Source of the DNA: Vibrio anguillarum | GTDB taxonomy: Bacteria; Pseudomonadota; Gammaproteobacteria; Enterobacterales; Vibrionaceae | Reading direction: 5' to 3' | Assembly (NCBI RefSeq): GCF_001989995.2 | Contig: NZ_JAHGUP010000012.1 | Coordinates: 1-64,000, forward strand | DNA: 64,000 nt | Position numbers and translations under genes: made by a program | The notes under the pieces: model-generated | Told to the model about the DNA's origin: nothing | Databases searched by the model: none | Seen by the model: only the letters and a program-made list of their open reading frames with translations | Part shown: positions 57,667 to 64,000 of the stretch, piece after piece | Layout of the letters: every line of letters starts with the position of its first letter | Numbering within the stretch: position 1 is the first letter of the stretch

Positions 57667-59985
57667 TCAGTTCACGTGATAAAGCTGTTGTTGTAATTGT
57701 TTAAAAGCCGCCAGCAAATAGGCTGGTTTTCCACCGAATGCTGTTGAGGCGTCTTTGACAGTACCCAACCCTGATAGCTCGATAAGTGCTGGCAAGCGCT
57801 CACGCGATAGCTCGGTGCTGCCGGTTTGCTCATACCGGTTAAGCACAAAGTGCAAAAACTGCTTTGCCTTTTCTTGTTGGTACTGATTAAAGAAAGCGCT
57901 GTTAGTACGTACTTGATCGGCACGAGCTTTACGGGTTGCCATTGGCTGTTCAAAGGCTAAAAAAGCCAGCAGATCGAAGATATCGCAGTCTTCTGCTTCA
58001 AACATGCGTCGTAGTATGGCGAGTTGCTCTTTATCAAAGCCTGCTTGTACGAGTTTACCGATCAAGGTTTCGCGTTCGTCTGGGTCTGACCATATCTGCC
58101 GCAATTCCTCAACCGATTTAAACAACCCTGGTAATTGAGTGATCAAACGCTCAACAAATTCTTGCACCGTGAGAGGTTTACCGTTTTCATCGATATAACG
58201 GGTTTCAACGTCAATGACTTTCAGTTCACGGTGTTTGCCTAACTTTACTTTCAACCGAGGTTTTGGCTCACCCGGTTCAGGCTCTGGGCCATCTGTTCCC
58301 TCGGGTGGTTCTGGTGTGTATGGCGGCGGTTTAGGCTCCCCTGTGCCACCGGGCTCTGGTGCTTCAGGCTCGCCATCCCAATCTTTGTCATAAAACTTAT
58401 TGGTTGCACCGCGAAAATCGACAATCGTGAAATAGTCTTTGCCATCAAAAACGCGGGTGCCGCGACCGATAATTTGTTTAAATTCCACCATTGAGCCGAC
58501 GGTTCTATCCAGCACTACGTTACGTACATTACGGGCATCTACCCCCGTGGTTAACATTTGCGATGAGGTAATGATGGTGGGAATGTCTTTGTCGTTATCT
58601 TGGAATTTTTCCAGTAGCTCGCGGCCGACTTTACCTTCATCACTGGTTACACGCACACAGTAATGTGGATCTTTCAGCTTTTTGTGTTTATTGATCATGT
58701 CACGCATTGTCAGTGCATGATTTTGGTTTTCGCAAAAGACGATGGTTTTTTCTAGTGGATTGATATTATCCAAAATGGCTTTTGCGACCAGTTCGGTACG
58801 TTCATCTACGACGATTTTTTTGTCGTAGTCTTCTACCTGATAGACGTCTTGACCAGACTCTCCTTCGATTACTTGGTCATCTTTGGTTAGCACCAGTTCA
58901 TCTAAGTTGGTACGTACCCGCTTAACACGATATGGCGTTAAGAAGCCATCGTTTATGCCGTCTTTTAATGAGTATTCAAATGCGGGGGTTCCAAAGTAAT
59001 CATAGGTATCCACATTAGCTTCACGTTTTGGTGTGGCTGTTAAACCTACATGCACCGCACTGCCAAAATGATCGAGTATGGCTCGCCAAGACCCTGTCTC
59101 ATTAGCACTGCCACGGTGACACTCGTCAATCATTACTAGGTCAAAGAAATCACTTGGATACGCTTTGTAATAGCCTTCAATGTTTTCTCGCTCAGCAATG
59201 GCTTGGTAGATAGCAAAAAAGATATGTGCATTGGTTGGCACTACACCGCCACGCTTGCGTACCTCCTCACCGTTTATTTTGATGAGGTCTTTTTCATAGG
59301 GATTGAAAGTGTTAATCGCTTGGTCAGCCAAAATATTACGATCGGCTAAAAACAAAATTCTAGGCCTACGTGTACCCGGAGATTCTTTGTTCCAACGAGA
59401 CTGAAACAGTTTATGGACGATTTGAAAGGCAATAAAGGTTTTACCTGTGCCAGTCGCCAGCGTTAAAAGCACGCGTGGTTTACCTTTACCAATGGCATCT
59501 GTGGCGGCGTGTACCGCTAATTCTTGGTAATAACGCGGCTGCATTGCGCCTTCTAAATGAAAGGGCACATTACGAAGCTGCTGGCCTAGGTCCGAGTTAA
59601 CACCCGCGTAGCGGTTTTCAAGCTCTTGTGGTGTTGGGTAAAACTCGATGTAGTCGCCTTTACCAGTTTCTAAATCGAACTCATAGGTTTGTTTGCCGTT
59701 GCTTGAATAGACAAAACGAACGAGTAGCTTCTTGGCATAGTCGATGGCTTGTTGAAGACCTTTGGTTGGATGCTCGGACTCTTTTTTGGCTTCAACAACC
59801 GCAAGGTAACGATTGTCTTTGTGCAGCAGATAATCGACGAAACAACGACGACCACGGACACCGCCAGCAAGCTTACGGCCATCGGTAAAGTAGTGCTCCC
59901 GAATGATATTGCCCGGTTGCCAATGTGCGGCTTTTAACGCTGGATCGATGTAGTTTGCTCTGGTATCTGCTTCTGACGTCACCAA
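57667..59985 (-). CDS. hsdR: Type I restriction enzyme HsdR (nuclease/translocase)
   Basis: The 772-residue motor and nuclease subunit has an N-terminal PD-ExK nuclease (CFVDYLLHKDNRYLAVVEAKK) and a superfamily 2 helicase: Walker A LATGTGKTFIAFQI, DECHRG box, GLTATPKR and the SSQMLTTGVDARNVRNVVL plus QIIGRGTRV motifs. A Pro/Glu-rich linker (about residues 550-590) leads to a C-terminal domain that docks on HsdM. It starts 31 bases after tnsC. The stop precedes the PARIS-like gene by one base. It resembles EcoR124/DEAD-box type HsdR in form. Confidence 0.94.
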   Translation of the reverse strand: MVTSEADTRANYIDPALKAAHWQPGNIIREHYFTDGRKLAGGVRGRRCFVDYLLHKDNRYLAVVEAKKESEHPTKGLQQAIDYAKKLLVRFVYSSNGKQTYEFDLETGKGDYIEFYPTPQELENRYAGVNSDLGQQLRNVPFHLEGAMQPRYYQELAVHAATDAIGKGKPRVLLTLATGTGKTFIAFQIVHKLFQSRWNKESPGTRRPRILFLADRNILADQAINTFNPYEKDLIKINGEEVRKRGGVVPTNAHIFFAIYQAIAERENIEGYYKAYPSDFFDLVMIDECHRGSANETGSWRAILDHFGSAVHVGLTATPKREANVDTYDYFGTPAFEYSLKDGINDGFLTPYRVKRVRTNLDELVLTKDDQVIEGESGQDVYQVEDYDKKIVVDERTELVAKAILDNINPLEKTIVFCENQNHALTMRDMINKHKKLKDPHYCVRVTSDEGKVGRELLEKFQDNDKDIPTIITSSQMLTTGVDARNVRNVVLDRTVGSMVEFKQIIGRGTRVFDGKDYFTIVDFRGATNKFYDKDWDGEPEAPEPGGTGEPKPPPYTPEPPEGTDGPEPEPGEPKPRLKVKLGKHRELKVIDVETRYIDENGKPLTVQEFVERLITQLPGLFKSVEELRQIWSDPDERETLIGKLVQAGFDKEQLAILRRMFEAEDCDIFDLLAFLAFEQPMATRKARADQVRTNSAFFNQYQQEKAKQFLHFVLNRYEQTGSTELSRERLPALIELSGLGTVKDASTAFGGKPAYLLAAFKQLQQQLYHVN

Positions 59986-60016
59986 TTCACTCCTTGAATA
60001 TATAGAGTTCTATTTT

Positions 60017-61603
60017 TTATAAGTAGTCCGATAACTCAATAATCACACCACTACGGTATAAAGCTTCATAATTCATATCAGGATCGCTATCGCGCAATAC
60101 TCTCAAATCCTCATCAATGTATACCGGAATGTAACCTGACTCTTTTTTCTGCTTTTTCTTTTTAATCTGGGGTGTTGGATCTTTCAGTTCTTTAACTTTA
60201 GCGACTAAGCCAAACAGATCCTCGTTTGGAAACTGCTCCATAACTTGTTTGGCTAAAATAGGAGCCAAATCACTACCAATATTAAACTGCTGAAGCAACG
60301 CTACTAATTGGGATTGCTTATCAAAACATAATGATGATTCTTCTTGTTCAAAAGCATCTTCAATGACCTCATCAGATCCTTCAGCAAGAACCAAGACCTC
60401 TTTGAGCGGCAAATCAAGATCCGCATATTTCAGAATCTCTTCTTCCCGCCCACCTCGCAAAGCATTAATCATCGGATGAACAATAGATAGCTCTTCGTTA
60501 TACACTTTCTCGACAAGCTTTCTATCGATCAATTCTTTTCCAACGATAACCGCACGAACCTGACAAAGATAAAACAGAACTACAGCTATATGCGCAATTC
60601 CTTGAGTATACTCCCAAAATAAGTCACGTATACCATCGGTTAACGGAACTGGTGATTGAAACCACTGAAGTTTCCATAAACGAGCAAAGAATTTTTCCCA
60701 CTCATCGTCTTTTTGAGGTTGAGTGGAACGGTTAAAACGACCCCAATTCAAACTACCAAATTGAGCTGCGCGCCTCGCACTGCGCATAGTTGGACTAAAA
60801 ATTTGGTTTGCTTTTGGTGTGCCGACAAAAAGAACGGGGATTTTGATAACGTTAGTTAACGCCACAAAGAAGTTTAGAATTCGGTCTGATCCGCCGGACT
60901 TAAAATGATCAAGATGCTGAATTTCATCAATAACCAAAATGCCAATCGAATGCAATGCAGCAACTCTGGCGATATCACCCAGCAATGATTCTGCCGATGA
61001 CCGAGGTTTTACATAGGTTTCTTGATAATCAGTATTCAATGCTTCATCAACAGCCCTGAAAAAATTAATACATAAACTCTTAACCGATCCATCATGTGGG
61101 CATTCCAACTTTAACCATACGAGTTGTACATGCTGATAATCTGGATGCAATATGGCTTGTTCATAACTATTTAAAATCGCTTCAACCGCCGTCGATTTTC
61201 CTGCGCCAGAGCAGCCAATAACCGAGCTAACTAAAGCTTCATTGCCTGCATTCCTTCGAGATTTAACACTCTTGACTCTATCGACAGCATTTAATGATTC
61301 GACATAGCTTTTATCTGCAATATTTCTGCTCAGATACCCACTACGTATCATCCCAGATATCATTTGTTCGAGCTGAGAATGAGCTTTTGTTGGATACAAA
61401 AACTTATCCAGTATTCTCATCATCGCATGACGTTTAATATGCCCCGGTAAAGCCCTTTCTTCATCGGTGATCTTTGGGTATCTATACAATAACTTAGCGG
61501 TTTGTTCCGGAGAGTTAATTGGTGGCAAGGCATTAATTAACGGATGTCCCTCATACTCTTGAATTTCAGCATCAATGTAACATGCAGTACGAATTCTATT
61601 CAT
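60017..61603 (-). CDS. tnsC: Tn7-like AAA+ regulator TnsC
   Basis: ATP-dependent regulator linking the TnsAB transposase to the TnsD or TnsE target complex. The AAA+ core has Walker A GCSGAGKST (about residues 130-138) and Walker B ILVIDEIQHLDHF. It is longer at the N-terminus than TniB-type TnsC proteins, as in Tn7 (555 residues). Three ATG codons lie in tandem after GGAGG and overlap the end of tnsB; the third (61603) has the best spacing. It is followed by 31 bases and then hsdR, instead of tnsD as in Tn7. Confidence 0.94.
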   Translation of the reverse strand: MNRIRTACYIDAEIQEYEGHPLINALPPINSPEQTAKLLYRYPKITDEERALPGHIKRHAMMRILDKFLYPTKAHSQLEQMISGMIRSGYLSRNIADKSYVESLNAVDRVKSVKSRRNAGNEALVSSVIGCSGAGKSTAVEAILNSYEQAILHPDYQHVQLVWLKLECPHDGSVKSLCINFFRAVDEALNTDYQETYVKPRSSAESLLGDIARVAALHSIGILVIDEIQHLDHFKSGGSDRILNFFVALTNVIKIPVLFVGTPKANQIFSPTMRSARRAAQFGSLNWGRFNRSTQPQKDDEWEKFFARLWKLQWFQSPVPLTDGIRDLFWEYTQGIAHIAVVLFYLCQVRAVIVGKELIDRKLVEKVYNEELSIVHPMINALRGGREEEILKYADLDLPLKEVLVLAEGSDEVIEDAFEQEESSLCFDKQSQLVALLQQFNIGSDLAPILAKQVMEQFPNEDLFGLVAKVKELKDPTPQIKKKKQKKESGYIPVYIDEDLRVLRDSDPDMNYEALYRSGVIIELSDYL

Positions 61604-63677
61604 CATCATCCTCCAAGAATGAATCTAAATCTGGAAAATCAAAAGATTCATCCGAATCTGATGAACGAATTGGAACAACTGGAGAAAGTTCTTGTTTTTT
61701 CGATTTATCAGCCAACTCATCTCTATCTTTTTGTCGTTCTAATTCTTTTTCTGCATTGCGGTTCTCCCGAATGCCACGAAGCTTTTCAGTATTAGTCTGA
61801 GAAGATGGAGATTGTGCTTTTTTATCTCGCTCTTCTTTAACAATCTTCATGATTTTCTGCTGTAAATCTGGAGCTTCAAAGTCTTCTTGTTGTTGATTGG
61901 TTGCTTCCGTTTTCTTGGCCTGTGACAGCAAAAGCTTAGCTTCAGCAAACGTCATATCGCGGTACCTTCGGCTTTTATCCGACAATAAACAGACCCAATA
62001 AGAATCGAATCGAGCATCAGGTCTTAAGTAAATTACGTTTGTATTCCTAGGATCATAGGAAATATCAACTGATTCGGGTCTAGTCACTGATTTCGACCGA
62101 TGAAACCATCCCATCTGCATAGCTTCACTACAGGTATAGGACATACCATTAAACTTGATTCCAGTAACAGAAACCGTTGCTTTACCTTGAGGAAGCATAT
62201 TGATAAAAGTGAGTTCTTCATCAACAACTCTTAGCTTACCAGTGCGATTTTTCACTCCCCAATTCCAAAGGTCAATTGGCTTAGACGCAAGGTCAGTTGG
62301 CATATCAGGAGCAAAATCATATTCAGTAACAACGTGAGTCGTATTGTGATTAATTACATGATGAATAACGATTTTGGTAAATGCTGTTAGCGACAATTCA
62401 GCATCTAACTCATATCTATGTCCGATACGCTTTTTGCCATTAAGAGGTTCTACAATACCTTGGGCATAAGGCTTAATATGAGCATGCATTTCCTTAAATG
62501 CTCGTTCAACAACACCTTTATCACTCCCCCGATACGCTCGGGTATTGGTTAGTGAAATACCTAAACGGTTAACTAGAACGTCGGCTTGTCTACCTAACAT
62601 TTCACCTCTATCAGCCGTAATCGTGGCTGGAATACCGACACTTGGCCACATTGATGAATCAATCTCGATCCCGAATTGTTGGCAATACTTCACTTTATCG
62701 GAAAAGGCATTCGCTAAGGCAATCGTAGCTGTCGCCCAGGATGGATTTTCTAGCCCCACATACAGGCCGACTACCATGCGACTGAATACGTCTTTAACGT
62801 AATAAATAACGGGGCGTCCAATGATACGATTTCTATCTAATCCAGACACTAAATACAGGTCAACAATTGTTGCATCAATTTCATACCTAGCACCGGGCCC
62901 AAAATTCAAATAAGCAGAAGTACTCGTTAACGGGCTTGTATCCTTATTGAATTGGATTTTTGGGGTTCGAGCTTTGAGAACATGGGTAGTCTGATAGTTA
63001 GTTTTGTAGAAATGTTTAAATTGAGAGAATGTGGGTATGCTCGTTTTATCTGCTTTAGGATAACGAGATTTGTAGAAACCTACAGCTCTGTCTTTAGCAT
63101 CCTTTAGATTCACTTTTTCATTTTTCAAGTAAAAGCCATCTATTGCCAAACGAAATAAATCTGCAACTTCGTCGTTAATAATAATTCCTTCACCATCAGC
63201 ATTTTTGCGCTTTCGGCCAAGCTTGTTCTTAACATTGCGCCTTGGAGTGCCAGCGCCCCCACACTTCTCGTAATCAGGAGCTAAAGCATCAGGTGCCATT
63301 CCGCGTTTCCAATAACGCCTGAGCTGACGAAGAATATAGATTCTTGGTTTATCAGTCTTCTCTACTTGTTCTCTAATTAACTGATTTCGAGTCGCCTTAT
63401 CAAAAAGTAAAGTGTAGTTATCAAGGAGATGTGAAATGGCACGATAAGCTTCATCCCTTCTTTCTGCCGAAATACTCCCTATTTCAACCGATGGTAAAAC
63501 AAATGGCTCACTAATTAGTGAAAATTGCTCGAGATTTAATAAGTCATCAATATCAAACTGAATCGGCCATGCGCTGTCATCATCAATATCGATTGCCATA
63601 CAAAAGTTCAGATTTTCCCATACAACCCGATAGCGTCGCTGGTTCAAATTATCCAAATACACTTGATTAAGATACAT
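61596..63677 (-). CDS. tnsB: Tn7-like transposase TnsB (DDE integrase fold)
   Basis: Binds the transposon ends and joins 3' ends to target DNA. The 693-residue protein has helix-rich N-terminal end-binding domains (LRRYWKRGMAPDALAPDYEKCGGAG...), then the RNase H-fold core with the DDE triad: Asp in ARYEIDATIVD, Asp in TITADRGEML and Glu in SDKGVVERAFKEMH. The C-terminus is acidic (DSDESFDFPDLDSFLEDDDE), the tail that contacts TnsC. AAGGAGAGG precedes the ATG, which overlaps tnsA. Confidence 0.95.
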   Translation of the reverse strand: MYLNQVYLDNLNQRRYRVVWENLNFCMAIDIDDDSAWPIQFDIDDLLNLEQFSLISEPFVLPSVEIGSISAERRDEAYRAISHLLDNYTLLFDKATRNQLIREQVEKTDKPRIYILRQLRRYWKRGMAPDALAPDYEKCGGAGTPRRNVKNKLGRKRKNADGEGIIINDEVADLFRLAIDGFYLKNEKVNLKDAKDRAVGFYKSRYPKADKTSIPTFSQFKHFYKTNYQTTHVLKARTPKIQFNKDTSPLTSTSAYLNFGPGARYEIDATIVDLYLVSGLDRNRIIGRPVIYYVKDVFSRMVVGLYVGLENPSWATATIALANAFSDKVKYCQQFGIEIDSSMWPSVGIPATITADRGEMLGRQADVLVNRLGISLTNTRAYRGSDKGVVERAFKEMHAHIKPYAQGIVEPLNGKKRIGHRYELDAELSLTAFTKIVIHHVINHNTTHVVTEYDFAPDMPTDLASKPIDLWNWGVKNRTGKLRVVDEELTFINMLPQGKATVSVTGIKFNGMSYTCSEAMQMGWFHRSKSVTRPESVDISYDPRNTNVIYLRPDARFDSYWVCLLSDKSRRYRDMTFAEAKLLLSQAKKTEATNQQQEDFEAPDLQQKIMKIVKEERDKKAQSPSSQTNTEKLRGIRENRNAEKELERQKDRDELADKSKKQELSPVVPIRSSDSDESFDFPDLDSFLEDDDE

Positions 63678-64000
63678 TGCCTCTCCTTAACTCTAAGGAG
63701 TGCTCAGTAATAACCAACTCACTTGTTGTCCAGTAGTAAAATGATAGCGCCAATGGTGCTAAAACTATCTTTCTCGCAATAGCTAATCTAAAAGCTTCTA
63801 TATGAAAACCAGGTTCAACTTGGTAGCTATCGTCGAGTTGAGCACACAATCCACCGACTTTTACGTTTTGATGAGTTAACAGACGCTCCACTATGCTCAA
63901 CAGTTCTTGGTTTGAGCGTTCACCGGAATCATTAACTAATGCAGGATGGAGCCATTGTAGATTCTCTTTTAGGGCAGGTTCAATTTGACGTTCAGTAAAT
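63667..64000 (-). CDS. tnsA: Tn7-like endonuclease TnsA, C-terminal part (runs off window)
   Basis: The visible 110 codons correspond to the C-terminal domain of TnsA, the nuclease that cuts 5' ends of the transposon. The open frame continues to the edge: FTERQIEPALKENLQWLHPA leads into LLSIVERLLTHQNVKVGGLCAQLDDSYQVEPGFHIEAFRLAIARKIVLAPLALSFYYW. The N-terminal nuclease is outside. The stop overlaps the tnsB start by 11 bases. A TTG at 63900 can open a short frame but is internal to the gene. Confidence 0.9.
   Translation of the reverse strand, partial: FTERQIEPALKENLQWLHPALVNDSGERSNQELLSIVERLLTHQNVKVGGLCAQLDDSYQVEPGFHIEAFRLAIARKIVLAPLALSFYYWTTSELVITEHSLELRRGNVS

Larger units (their letters stand above)
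44710..64000 (-). mobile_element. Tn7-like transposon with tnsABCDE and defence cargo (right end outside window)
   Basis: The left end is at 44710. The transposition genes tnsA (partial), tnsB, tnsC, tnsD and tnsE are all present on the minus strand, in Tn7 order. Between tnsC and tnsD lie hsdR, a PARIS-like ATPase/TOPRIM gene, hsdM, hsdS, a SIR2 gene and a herA gene. An OLD-family gene lies between tnsE and the left end. There are no cas genes or CRISPR array, so it is a TnsD/TnsE-targeted element rather than a CRISPR-guided one. By analogy with Tn7 the right end lies just past tnsA and next to glmS, beyond the window. Confidence 0.93.

Noticed and set aside
44710..64000. CRISPR-guided (type I-F3) Tn7-like transposon
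   Set aside because: No cas8/5, cas7, cas6 or CRISPR array is seen. tnsD and tnsE are full-length, so classical Tn7-type targeting is the better reading.

Overview
The window is a gammaproteobacterial chromosome segment from the genus Vibrio. The gene order rpsU-yqeY-dnaG-rpoD, ispD-ispF-truD-surE-pcm-nlpD-rpoS, mutS, cysM/cysPTWA, pncC-recA-recX-alaS-lysC-csrA-tRNA-Ser, and an olsF-type 'hemolysin' acyltransferase beside it, is the layout I know from chromosome 1 of Vibrio cholerae (the VC0489 to VC0548 neighbourhood, read here in reverse). V. cholerae or a close relative is the best fit; the species cannot be fixed by eye.

Layout. (1) 1-30,755: housekeeping core. It holds a tRNA-Ser and csrA, lysine and alanyl-tRNA genes, the SOS pair recA/recX with a perfect LexA box, a sulfate/thiosulfate ABC transporter divergent from cysM, mutS facing rpoS, the rpoS-nlpD-pcm-surE-truD-ispF-ispD-ftsB block, uppP-folK-folB, plsY, tsaD, the rpsU-dnaG-rpoD macromolecular synthesis operon and a tRNA-Ile2(CAT). 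(2) 30,756-44,400: accessory interval between that tRNA and olsF. It holds a secreted S8 peptidase with a long insertion, a small Dabb protein and a type VI secretion auxiliary cluster on the minus strand (hcp, vgrG, DUF4123 adaptor, VasX-like pore-forming effector, membrane immunity protein, PAAR). A sigma-54-type promoter and inverted repeats lie upstream of hcp. arfB and olsF follow. (3) 44,710-64,000 and beyond: a Tn7-like transposon running off the right edge. Its left end, with three TnsB-type sites, lies at 44,710-44,845.

How the transposon is built. tnsA (3' part), tnsB and tnsC are read leftward. A compact block of defence genes follows in the same direction, and only then tnsD and tnsE. 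The block is hsdR, a fused ATPase/TOPRIM-like gene resembling PARIS, hsdM and hsdS, then a SIR2-HerA pair. An OLD-family ATPase/TOPRIM gene lies between tnsE and the left end. The target selectors are therefore separated from the core transposase by about 9.8 kb of immunity genes. The restriction system has a probable abortive-infection partner between its R and M subunits. By analogy with Tn7 the element should sit downstream of glmS, which would lie to the right of the window, but glmS is not visible.

The most notable signals are the defence block inside the tns operon, the PARIS-like gene inside the type I restriction locus, a second oppositely facing Tn7-type terminus abutting the left end, a hairpin that would cover the tnsD ribosome binding site, and the T6SS cluster linked to rpoD.
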